Assembly: GCA_027310725.1 (NCBI GenBank)
Contig: DAIDAG010000054.1
Coordinates: 1-64,000, forward strand
Direction: 5' to 3'
Length of the DNA stretch: 64,000 bases
Source: Sideroxydans sp.
GTDB lineage: Bacteria; Pseudomonadota; Gammaproteobacteria; Burkholderiales; Gallionellaceae
Shown here: in pieces, positions 1-7,268 of the stretch
Layout: each line of letters starts with the position of its first letter
Numbering within the stretch: the first letter of the stretch is position 1
Made by a program: the position numbers and the translations under genes
The notes under the pieces: generated by a model
Database searches by the model: none
Seen by the model: only the letters and a program-made list of their open reading frames with translations
What the model was told of the DNA's origin: nothing

Positions 1-13
1 GTGATTCTCCACG

Positions 14-712
14 TTGCCAGCGGTCCCAAATCTCAGCTTTGTGCTTGGCCGTATACTTGATTCGTGTTCTGTAGGTCATATTTCACACTCCATCTATCAA
101 ACATATAGATTAAAGTGTTGCATGGACCAGTTGAGCTCGCCGATTGTTTTTGGATATTTGCTGCTGCATTCAATATATTCTCAGGCTGAGAATGAGATGT
201 TACATCCAGAAGTCCTGGCTATTCGGTATGCAGGCTCGCTAAATGAATTAGAAACCTCTCTAACAGCCGCGGGCTATACGGTCGTACATTCCTTTTCAGT
301 AAAAAATGGAGATCTCCAACATCCGTGGAAGATCGATATGAACTTGTTTGGAACTGAATGGTGTCTTCGAGATGTCAAGAGTCCTCGAATCGCAAAGAAA
401 TGTGTTTATGCGATTCGGATGGTTCTTGAACGTACTTCCCATGGGTACCCGAAATTCAAAACGGAAGATGCGTTGGAATTTGTTCCCTCACAAGGTTTCA
501 AATTTCTTGATGAGGACGTACAGTGTATGGATAAGATGTATCCAAACAGATCAGTATTATCGATTGGTAGTTGGAAAGATCGCATGCCCCCAGAAATTGG
601 TGGATATGCTGATTCTATAAAACAGTCATGGATTTTAGATCCAGAGACTAAGAAATTTGTTGAAATATCCTCTAAAGATGTTGTCTGCGAAATTAACGAA
701 GATCGTGATTAG
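14..712 (+). CDS. Hypothetical protein
   Basis: I do not recognise this 232-residue protein. It lies in AT-rich DNA unlike most of the window, which suggests acquired sequence. No signal peptide, membrane helix or known motif is visible in its main part, which looks like a soluble mixed alpha/beta protein ending in an acidic tail. The start is uncertain: in-frame ATG codons at 122 and 197 are also possible, and the segment before 197 is less protein-like (several Ser, Tyr and Cys residues). No clear ribosome binding site decides between them. The gene stands alone; the next gene is on the other strand. Confidence 0.55.
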   Translation: MPAVPNLSFVLGRILDSCSVGHISHSIYQTYRLKCCMDQLSSPIVFGYLLLHSIYSQAENEMLHPEVLAIRYAGSLNELETSLTAAGYTVVHSFSVKNGDLQHPWKIDMNLFGTEWCLRDVKSPRIAKKCVYAIRMVLERTSHGYPKFKTEDALEFVPSQGFKFLDEDVQCMDKMYPNRSVLSIGSWKDRMPPEIGGYADSIKQSWILDPETKKFVEISSKDVVCEINEDRD

Positions 713-967
713 GTTGGTCGATCTAATATATGAAAGTGTAAGACTGTTATCGGCCAAAACCGGACAGTCGCGGGCGTCCTCCAACTTGAATTGCGATACG
801 ATTAGAATATGAAGACACTTTTTCTACAGCTTCGTTAGCCATCAGAACTCAGTAACTATGACTGACCGATCATCAAGTACAAGAATCTCTGAAGCTAGCC
901 GACGTTCAAAAAGGACAGATGCCTAGACATAAGTTCTGCCAATCAAATTGATTTTCTTAAGTTGTCT

Positions 968-1876
968 CTATTGCTTAGTCACTCTCTGCAACAACTCAAT
1001 TGATGCTTCAACCTCAGCTTGTCTAACCGCAACACTTTCGATGTTGCAGCCAACAGGAATTCCCTTTTGATCAGCGAAATTTTTCAACTCAAGCCAACAT
1101 TGTTCGGAAAACTCGACAGACTGCTGAAGAATGTCCTTTGCATGCGTTAACTCATTCTCTAGCCACCTCGGAATACTGATTCCCAACCATCTCATAAATT
1201 GAAGCGTTTTGAGAGAACCGCAGGGTGTAAGCGTAAATATTATTGGAACAAGTGGAACGTTGTGTTCCTGACCATAGTAATAGTAATCAGACAAGAAACT
1301 TTTGGACGCGTTTAGGTCATAAACGCCTTGCGACACGAAAAATGAACACCCCTGAAACATTTTGTCGAATACTCTTACGTGTTCATTACCCTTAGAAAGA
1401 TGTCTTTCCGGAATCGTAACGCCACCCATCAGAAGATCGCGATTAATTTCCCTTTTCAATTTATACGCTTCGCTGAGAGAGAAGGTAACCTCTTGGGAAT
1501 TTGACGACGCCCCGACAAGAACTGTTAGGTCATTTTCTGGAGACGCCTCTGCAAAAAAGCGAGATAGTTCGGAGTTGCTATATTTTCCGACAGACCGGTA
1601 AATGACTTTTGGAATGCACAGTGCGGACAAATAATTGTTACTGTAAAAAAATGGATCAATCGTCTCGATGAAAGGAAATGGCCGCTCCTCTGGCGTCCTC
1701 GATTGCTCGTCGTGGATGTCATAAAGGATCAAACCGTCAATCTTGAGAGATTGGAGTCTTTGTACTTGTCTTAAGGAAATTTCCTCAACCTTTTCAGGTG
1801 GCGTTTCCCTTTTTGGAGGAACCATTCCGTACAGCACGATCCCATTTTCTCTATTTCTAATCTTGTCGAAGAGCAT
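968..1876 (-). CDS. Methylenetetrahydrofolate reductase-like protein
   Basis: This 302-residue protein resembles the TIM-barrel fold of methylenetetrahydrofolate reductase (MetF), an FAD enzyme that reduces 5,10-methylene-THF to 5-methyl-THF. Seen in the sequence: an N-terminal strand with VPPKRETPP (about residues 19-27), LYDIHDE (about 51-57), the barrel motif GGVTIPERH in mid-protein, and a SQGVYD strand that matches the FITQ/VYD segment of the family. It belongs to a divergent branch and lacks the canonical FEFFPPK start of housekeeping MetF. Its DNA is AT-rich and it has no folate or methionine neighbours, so it was probably acquired and may serve a secondary pathway. Substrate is not known. 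Confidence 0.6.
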   Translation of the reverse strand: MLFDKIRNRENGIVLYGMVPPKRETPPEKVEEISLRQVQRLQSLKIDGLILYDIHDEQSRTPEERPFPFIETIDPFFYSNNYLSALCIPKVIYRSVGKYSNSELSRFFAEASPENDLTVLVGASSNSQEVTFSLSEAYKLKREINRDLLMGGVTIPERHLSKGNEHVRVFDKMFQGCSFFVSQGVYDLNASKSFLSDYYYYGQEHNVPLVPIIFTLTPCGSLKTLQFMRWLGISIPRWLENELTHAKDILQQSVEFSEQCWLELKNFADQKGIPVGCNIESVAVRQAEVEASIELLQRVTKQ

Positions 1877-2309
1877 TCCTATTAAGTCTCGTATAAGTAA
1901 ATGCGTGTTTGCGTGCGACGCCGATTACCTAATACCTTAACCCAAATTGAAACGAAGCTGTACTTCAAGTTATCGAAGAATTTACGCATCTAATTGGGCG
2001 CCGCATGCTACCCCGTATGACCCCCGGGTTTAATAAGATTCCGCCGGCAGTGCCCGTGGGTGTAATAAACGCCACCAAGCATGTTGTATACGAGGGACTT
2101 GCATACTTATTTCTGAGCACAAAAACTTACCCAACATCGTCTGTGTATCCGTGATCTGTGGTTGATTCAGGCCGAGAGCCGTTTTATATAGGTTCTACGT
2201 TGGATGGCGATTGCTGCACAAGTGGTTTGTAGTGGGAGCGGCTTTCAACCAGCAAAAGCAGAACTTTATGCGCATGCCTATGCGAAAAGTACGCTCCCAC
2301 AAGACCAAT
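1877..2309. other. Intergenic stretch without a convincing gene
   Basis: This 433-base gap separates the MTHFR-like gene from the DsrE-like gene, both on the minus strand. Only short open frames without family features are present. The only structure I can support is the inverted repeat at 2232-2300. The change from AT-rich to more GC-rich DNA falls here, so it may mark the edge of an acquired segment. Confidence 0.5.
2232..2300. repeat. REP-like inverted repeat
   Basis: GTGGGAGCG at 2232-2240 is the exact reverse complement of CGCTCCCAC at 2292-2300, with about 51 bases between. The GTGGGAGCG core resembles the REP palindromes common in Pseudomonas and related bacteria. It lies just downstream of the dsrE-like gene end, a usual place for such elements, and might help terminate or stabilise that transcript. 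No second copy was seen in the window. Confidence 0.45.
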
Positions 2310-2927
2310 TCAAATAAATAAGCAAATGTCTGCATCCTTCGCGCTAGCCAGATAAGTCGTGGCGCCAATCCATTCCGTAATTTCCGGGATGAATTCTTCC
2401 TTTCTGTAGTTGAACAGATCAACGGTCATTTGGCAGGCGACCAGTTTGACGCCTGACTCGACGCAGATATCGCGCAACTCCAGGATGCTTGGAACGCCTT
2501 TGGTCTTCGTGGTCTGTTCCATCATGGCAGTGGCGAAATTCTCGAACCCGGGCATATTGCCGGCGACGAAGTTTGGTATCTTCATATTGATGTGCTGCAG
2601 CCATTCCGGGCCGAAAGGCATCTTCATCGGCATTGCCGGGTTGCCCAGCGGCGACACCTTGATCTGCAGATCCTTCTTCAAGAGTTCCAGGCCGTAGAAG
2701 GTGAAGAAAACGGACGAATCCCATCCTAGTGCAGCAGCAGTTGAAGCGAGGATGAAGGGCGGGTAGGCCATGTCCATGGTGCCCTTCGTTGCAATGATGG
2801 CGAGCGATGGGGTTTTTGCCGCCTTGCGTTGGGCAAGTTTCTCGTCCAGCTTCTTGTCCAGCCATGCGTCAAGACTGGCAAGGTCAGTTGGGATGCCCGG
2901 TGCCTGGTTCTGTTCAGTGATTTTCAT
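2310..2927 (-). CDS. DsrE/DsrF-like sulfur-transfer protein (DsrE2 type)
   Basis: This 205-residue protein belongs to the DsrE/DsrF/DrsH-like family, which passes persulfide sulfur between carriers in the cytoplasm. After a charged N-terminal helix (about 17-37) comes the alpha/beta domain, with LAIIATKGT near 42-50. The segment LVACQMTVDLF contains Cys165, in the place of the reactive cysteine of DsrE2 proteins; a further Cys155 lies ten residues earlier. The ATG at 2927 is preceded by GAGGGAGATC, a good ribosome site, so the longer open frame is rejected. It starts 13 bases after the tusA-like gene, an arrangement known from sulfur-oxidising bacteria and archaea, where TusA and DsrE exchange thiosulfate or persulfide sulfur. 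Confidence 0.82.
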   Translation of the reverse strand: MKITEQNQAPGIPTDLASLDAWLDKKLDEKLAQRKAAKTPSLAIIATKGTMDMAYPPFILASTAAALGWDSSVFFTFYGLELLKKDLQIKVSPLGNPAMPMKMPFGPEWLQHINMKIPNFVAGNMPGFENFATAMMEQTTKTKGVPSILELRDICVESGVKLVACQMTVDLFNYRKEEFIPEITEWIGATTYLASAKDADICLFI

Positions 2928-2940
2928 AGTGATCTCCCTC

Positions 2941-3168
2941 TCAAGCTTTTCGAATGACGAATTCGTAGTCTTTCCCCTGCTGTTGCGATGAGAGCAACTC
3001 ATTCCCTGTCTGCGAACAGAAGGAACTTATGTCCTTGAGTGAACCAGGGTCGGTAGAGATGACTTTCAGGATTTCGCCGGATTGCAGTCCGATCAGAGAT
3101 TTCTTGGTACGCAAAATGGGGAGAGGGCAATTGAGGCCCCGTGCATCGAGGGTTTGTTTCGCTTCCAT
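2941..3168 (-). CDS. tusA: TusA/SirA-family sulfur carrier
   Basis: This 75-residue protein has the size and fold pattern of TusA, a small cytoplasmic carrier that holds sulfur as a persulfide. The family motif CPxP is present as CPLP, with the reactive Cys at residue 14 after the typical LDARGLNC lead. The ATG at 3168 has AAAGGAGAAACACC just upstream. The dsrE2-like gene follows in the same transcript. Its 5' leader carries a small hairpin (GCGGC/GCCGC, 3191-3203) and a copy of the operator also found before the tetR gene. Because of this context it is more likely a dedicated sulfur-metabolism carrier than the tRNA-thiolation TusA. The symbol denotes the family. Confidence 0.85.
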   Translation of the reverse strand: MEAKQTLDARGLNCPLPILRTKKSLIGLQSGEILKVISTDPGSLKDISSFCSQTGNELLSSQQQGKDYEFVIRKA

Positions 3169-3210
3169 GGTGTTTCTCCTTTCAAGTTATGCGGCAAAGC
3201 CGCGATAGAT

Positions 3211-3222
3211 GACCGGTCGGTC
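3211..3222. promoter_or_regulatory. Candidate TetR operator upstream of tusA
   Basis: GACCGGTCGGTC lies 43 bases before the tusA start and is identical to the 12-mer at 3896-3907 before tetR. It contains the palindrome GACCGGTC plus a further GGTC half-site, a form common for TetR-family operators. On the minus strand it overlaps a TTGACC hexamer that could serve as a -35 element. Confidence 0.65.
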
Positions 3223-3276
3223 AAAACTGGAGCCACAAAAATCCCCCATCAGGGGTGTTCTCAAACCATCTGTTGC

Positions 3277-3879
3277 CTAGTGACTCAACTCGATCCGCAA
3301 AGTCTTGATGGCTGGACCAAGATGCAAAATCACTTTCGGGTCATTGCGCGTTTTGGCCAGCAGGATGATGCCTTCAAGGTAGGCCAGCATTGCCGTCGCT
3401 GTAGCTTCAGTATCCATTGCTGCCAACGTACCGTTTTGTACCGCCTCGTCAAGCGTAACGCGGAATTTGTCCATGGCCTTGTTGAACACAGCATTAAGCT
3501 TTGCGCGCATGACGTCGTCGCGCGTGCTCATCTCCAACGCCAGATTGCCAAACAAGCAGCCAGGCATGCGGCCTTCCATGTCGGATGCTGCGACTTGCCA
3601 GTAGTAGGCAGCGTCAATCATGTAATCCAGGCGCACAACCGGTGGCAGATCCGGGTCGAACGCCTCCGCCACGAAGCCGTAAGCCCAGTCTTCGGCCATG
3701 TTGTCGATGACCGCCATGGCTAACTCCCGCTTGGACGGGAAGAAGTGATAAAAGCTGCCCTTCTGGACTTTTGCAGCGTCGCAAATCTCCTGAATGCCTA
3801 CATCTGCGTAGCTGCGACCATGAAACATTTCACGGGCAGTTAAGAGAATACGGGTACGTGTGTCGATATCGGGTGTCAT
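3277..3879 (-). CDS. TetR-family transcriptional repressor
   Basis: This protein of about 200 residues has the TetR N-terminal helix-turn-helix: TRTRILLTAREMF, then DVGIQEICDAAKVQKGSFYH, whose GSFYHFF recognition helix is typical. The C-terminal half is a helical ligand and dimer domain resembling TetR_C families found with short-chain reductases and DsrE-type genes. Start choice: the in-frame ATG at 3888 overlaps the -10 box of the best promoter, so transcription would begin at or near the ATG at 3879 and the mRNA would be leaderless, which is common for repressors. It very likely controls itself and the tusA-dsrE2 unit through the two identical operators. Confidence 0.83.
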   Translation of the reverse strand: MTPDIDTRTRILLTAREMFHGRSYADVGIQEICDAAKVQKGSFYHFFPSKRELAMAVIDNMAEDWAYGFVAEAFDPDLPPVVRLDYMIDAAYYWQVAASDMEGRMPGCLFGNLALEMSTRDDVMRAKLNAVFNKAMDKFRVTLDEAVQNGTLAAMDTEATATAMLAYLEGIILLAKTRNDPKVILHLGPAIKTLRIELSH

Positions 3880-3886
3880 GTTGAGC

Positions 3887-3914
3887 ATAATACTAGACCG
3901 GTCGGTCAAGTCAA
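3887..3914 (-). promoter_or_regulatory. tetR promoter with overlapping operator
   Basis: On the minus strand TTGACT (3909-3914) and TATTAT (3887-3892) form a near-consensus sigma70 promoter with a 16-base spacer. The operator GACCGGTCGGTC (3896-3907 on the plus strand) fills the spacer, so bound repressor would block polymerase. This indicates autorepression. Confidence 0.6.
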
Positions 3915-4131
3915 GTGCTGGATGAAAGCTCAGGCTCGTGGCAGAGGAAAAATCCCGAAAACTGGAGGATCGCAAACCGACAGTCGACGAACATTAGAGC
4001 CATTTTTAAGTACTGATTTTTGGTTCCGCTGCAGGTATATGGCATACGCAACCCAACTTTTCGGACAAAATTGACTATGGGCGTCCGTTTTGTGGCAATG
4101 CTTGGCGTTGCGCTACAGCTGCTGCGTGCTA

Positions 4132-4283
4132 ATAGCAGAGTTACCTAAAGACCGATCAATTGTGGCTTACTGCCGAGGTCCATACTGCCTGATGGCGGTA
4201 GATGCTGTCGCACTTCTCAACCGGAGGGATATTCAGCGATTCACCTGCGGGAAGGTGTCGCCGAGTGGGCGGCAATAAAGTAG
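4132..4283 (+). pseudogene. Rhodanese-domain remnant, frameshifted
   Basis: The frame starting at 4132 reads IAELPKDRSIVAYCRGPYC, matching the active-site region of rhodaneses fused to ArsR regulators (AYCRGPYC contains the sulfur-accepting cysteine). About base 4241 the reading moves to another frame, where HLREGVAEWAAIK follows and ends in TAG at 4281. That is the expected end of the domain (usually LEDGxPEW). So a single frameshift separates the two parts, and no N-terminal half is recognisable upstream. The rest of 3915-4533 shows no gene. The remnant sits beside tetR-tusA-dsrE2, so the ancestor may have belonged to the same sulfur-transfer module. Confidence 0.72.
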
Positions 4284-4533
4284 TTCAAATACGACATCCT
4301 CCACAACTCTCAAGTGAACATCAGATTTCAAAGAAGCGCTGACTGTAAATCTGACTGAATGACTGTTACCAGGCAGCGTATTCTGAATACTGAAGGGCCG
4401 TTGTGGGTTAATTGTTGCCGGTTGAGACCGTCCGCTTCCGGAGAATCCAATTTCAAATCGTATCGTGATCAGGCCGGACAAGCGGCTGTGGCAGTCTCCC
4501 AACTTGTGCGAGACAACGTTCGACCTGATACGA

Positions 4534-4995
4534 CTAATAGGGTGTGTGCGGCGATCCGAAACAATACATCTTGCTGGATGCATTTTTGTCGTAATACTTG
4601 ATAAGAACCCCGGAAGTTGGCGCTTCCCACTTTTCAATGCCTGTCTGCCTGTATTCCATGCCCATGGAATCTCTTACATTTGCGATGAGTTTTTCCGGGT
4701 TATCCTTGAACGTGGCGCCAATGAAGTCCAGGCCCGATCCCACAAAGACGTACTCGACGGGAGAGTTGAATATGCTTTCACTCACTTTCCACCAGTTAGC
4801 GCCTCCTGCAAAAAATGCCGGATTGCCGAAGAATGTCTTCATGTAATCGTTGAAATAGTCGACATTGATCTGATCCCTGCATGTCAGGGCTGAACCTATC
4901 ACAACCGGAAAGTGGCTCGGTGCGGCCGAGACTATGCTGCTCAGGCAGAGGGATGACAATATCGTTATTCTCAAAAAAGGAATCGTGCGCATCAT
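4534..4995 (-). CDS. Hypothetical secreted protein
   Basis: I do not recognise the family. The ATG at 4995 (another directly follows at 4992) gives a clear signal peptide: MRTIPF followed by a hydrophobic stretch and a probable cleavage after SIVSA, leaving a mature protein of about 130 residues. Two cysteines (after SALT and in MYCFGS) could form a disulfide in the periplasm. The mature part is rich in aromatic residues (GNPAFF, GANWWK, SPVEYVFVGSG). No operon partner is evident; the CZB gene lies upstream on the same strand with a gap of about 130 bases. Confidence 0.6.
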   Translation of the reverse strand: MMRTIPFLRITILSSLCLSSIVSAAPSHFPVVIGSALTCRDQINVDYFNDYMKTFFGNPAFFAGGANWWKVSESIFNSPVEYVFVGSGLDFIGATFKDNPEKLIANVRDSMGMEYRQTGIEKWEAPTSGVLIKYYDKNASSKMYCFGSPHTPY

Positions 4996-5124
4996 TAAAG
5001 GATGCGCTACTTTGACAACGGAGTAAAGCCTGGTAACTGGCTGCGAAAGATTTGAAAGTATGACCGTCAAAATTGGCCATCTCTTATTGGGCGTTGAAGC
5101 AACGGTCTCATGCTAATCGAGCAA

Positions 5125-5478
5125 TTACAGTTTTGCCTCGTTCTTCAATTTCATGATTGCGCCGGCAATTTCATCCGCGGCATCTGAATAGGGCGTTCCG
5201 TTTTTAAGCATGTTTTCAGCTTCGATATAGTTCTTCGCATTGATGGCTTGAGCCACCTTTCCGGCTTCCGCGTGGAATGCCGCATGGCTCAAAACGCAAC
5301 CGGCATGGCTGCTCAAATTTCCGAATTTCGTTTTTCCTTCACCATGTAGCCATTTCCCGAGTTCGCAGTAGTTATCCTTTGCGAGGATGACCGGATCAAG
5401 TGTTTGGTGCTGACTCATTGCGGAAATGAACTTTATTTTCCATTCCGCATGTCTTTGAATTGCCTCTACCAAATCCAT
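5125..5478 (-). CDS. CZB (chemoreceptor zinc-binding) domain protein
   Basis: This 117-residue soluble protein is a stand-alone CZB domain. The zinc-site pattern is complete: His10-x-x-Trp13, then Cys38-Glu-Leu-Gly-Lys-Trp43, then His65-x-x-x-His69. Family members bind zinc through three His and one Cys, and the Cys can respond to hypochlorite or other oxidants; many are fused to chemoreceptors or diguanylate cyclases, while this one has no partner domain. The ATG at 5478 is chosen because the upstream extension of the open frame is not protein-like. It is transcribed away from the iron-sulfur fusion gene starting at 5674, so the two may share a control region. Confidence 0.82.
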   Translation of the reverse strand: MDLVEAIQRHAEWKIKFISAMSQHQTLDPVILAKDNYCELGKWLHGEGKTKFGNLSSHAGCVLSHAAFHAEAGKVAQAINAKNYIEAENMLKNGTPYSDAADEIAGAIMKLKNEAKL

Positions 5479-5673
5479 AACTGCCTTTATTTTGAAGTTG
5501 AATATTGCGAAATAGTAAACCGGGGCTGCTTGGTCAAACGAAGGGCTGGATTGTAAACTCGGAGCGGCAGTATAGGAACCACTGTAGTCCGGACGTTCGC
5601 GATTCGCCAATATTGGGCATAATGCAGCCAACAGTCGGGATGACTGCTAACCTGACAAGAATTGGAAGATGGC

Positions 5674-7167
5674 GTGAGTGAGATGCTAAGTCTGACACGT
5701 GCCGCAAGATTGATCGGCGTTGCGCGCACTGAACTGCAAAGGAAGATCCAGCGCGGCGAGCTGGTTTCGCACGACGGGATGGTGACTGTCGAAAATCTGC
5801 TGGCGTGCTATCCGGACGCGCAATTGGAAGACACCGCAGAGTCCAGACGGGTCGCCCAGATCAAGGAGCGGGCCTTTGGCAAGCGTGTGTTTGAGAGGAC
5901 CTTGCCTGATGCGGAAGTGCTGGCAGCTCGCATCACCGAACTCAGCAAGACACTGGCGAATAGCCAGAAACAGGTGAAGCAGTTCAACGCGCTGCTCGAT
6001 AGACTTCGGGGCAAGCTTGGAGAGGTCGAATCCAGGCTTGAAGCGGAGTCTCGCCCGATTATGGAAGATCTGAAGGCCTGGATCAGGAAGGAGGTTGAGT
6101 TGGCTATGGAACCGGGGACCGTCAATCCGATGGCGATCAAGGACGCTGTCCTGAGTATCATCACCGCCCAGGTGACGGTATTGCCAAGCAAACATGATTT
6201 TCTGGTGGAAGGCCACGACTCGCTTCTCGAAGCCGCGATGCGCGCCGGCATACCGCTCAATTACGGCTGCAGCGGCGGCAACTGCGGTTTATGCAAGGCG
6301 AGGGTGCTGTCGGGGGAGGTCAAGAAAACGCGCCATCATGATTTCGTGATTTCCGAACCGGAAAAGAACCAGGGCTATATTCTTCTGTGCAGCAACACGG
6401 CGGTCAGCGATGTGGTGATCGAAGCTGCCGTGGCGGGCAGTGTGCAGGACATTCCTTTTCAACAGATCGGCGCCCGGGTCAAGACGATGGGACATATCAG
6501 CGAAGATATGCTCTTGCTGCATCTCCAGACCCCGCGCACCCAGCGTCTGCGTTTTCTGGCCGGTCAATCAGTGACCCTGCGTGTCGGTCAATCCTTCAGC
6601 GCGGAGCTGCCTATTGCCAGCTGCCCCTGCGACGATCGCAATGTGCTGTTTCACATAAGCAGACAACGCGGAAACCTGTTCTCTGATTATGTTTTTGATC
6701 ATCTCGATCAGAATGACCTGGTGGAGATAGAAGGTCCGCAAGGAGAATTCATACTGCATGAAAGATCTACCCGGCCTTTGTACTTCTTTGCGTTCGATAC
6801 CGGCTTTGCCCCGATCAAGAGCCTGATCGAACACGCGCTGTCGCTCGAAGTGGAAACTATATATTTGCACTGGTTCGGATCGAATCAAAAGAATATCTAC
6901 CTTCCGAATATCGCCCATGCGTGGCAAGACGCGCTGGATAATTTCCATTATGAAGAACATGTCGCGGGTTTCGATCTGCGTTCTGTCAATGACAAACGTG
7001 CGAAGGCTCTGTTTGAACAACTTGGAAATATCAACCTGAGCGACGCGAACCTGCTTCAGGGTGACATCTATATCGCCGGTCCGGAAGCTGCAGTGGGGGT
7101 GGCCGAACAGTATTTCCTGGATAAAGGTTTGTCCAAGACGCGTATTTCCGTTGCGAGCGTCAAATGA
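5674..7167 (+). CDS. HTH/coiled-coil/2Fe-2S ferredoxin/FNR-like fusion protein
   Basis: About 497 residues. Order: an N-terminal helix-turn-helix like that of excisionases (LTRAARLIGVARTELQ, IQRGEL), a charged coiled coil (about 60-145), a plant-type 2Fe-2S ferredoxin domain with Cys199, Cys204, Cys207 and Cys239 (GCSGGNCGLCKARV, then LLCSN), and an FNR-like FAD/NAD(P) domain. The usual RxYS flavin motif is replaced by LPIAS and the GTGxAP nucleotide motif reads DTGFAP. The electron-transfer half resembles CDP-6-deoxyglucoseen reductase and oxygenase reductases. GTG at 5674 has GGAAG upstream; TTG 5662 and ATG 5683 are alternatives. A redox-sensing or DNA-associated reductase role is inference. 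Confidence 0.72.
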   Translation: MSEMLSLTRAARLIGVARTELQRKIQRGELVSHDGMVTVENLLACYPDAQLEDTAESRRVAQIKERAFGKRVFERTLPDAEVLAARITELSKTLANSQKQVKQFNALLDRLRGKLGEVESRLEAESRPIMEDLKAWIRKEVELAMEPGTVNPMAIKDAVLSIITAQVTVLPSKHDFLVEGHDSLLEAAMRAGIPLNYGCSGGNCGLCKARVLSGEVKKTRHHDFVISEPEKNQGYILLCSNTAVSDVVIEAAVAGSVQDIPFQQIGARVKTMGHISEDMLLLHLQTPRTQRLRFLAGQSVTLRVGQSFSAELPIASCPCDDRNVLFHISRQRGNLFSDYVFDHLDQNDLVEIEGPQGEFILHERSTRPLYFFAFDTGFAPIKSLIEHALSLEVETIYLHWFGSNQKNIYLPNIAHAWQDALDNFHYEEHVAGFDLRSVNDKRAKALFEQLGNINLSDANLLQGDIYIAGPEAAVGVAEQYFLDKGLSKTRISVASVK

Positions 7168-7268
7168 GCTTCCGCGAATCCGGCTTTGAAGCGCAAAGCT
7201 TGACTTGAAGAGAATACCTGACTGCTCTGATCTGTTCCGGGCACTATTCCGGTGTCAGGTCTAATATC

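Noticed and set aside
2195-2422. 75-codon minus-strand frame over the end of the dsrE2-like gene
   Set aside because: It overlaps a recognised gene and the REP-like repeat and has no family features.
4233-4637. 134-codon minus-strand frame
   Set aside because: It overlaps the rhodanese remnant and the secreted protein gene and shows no ribosome site or motifs.
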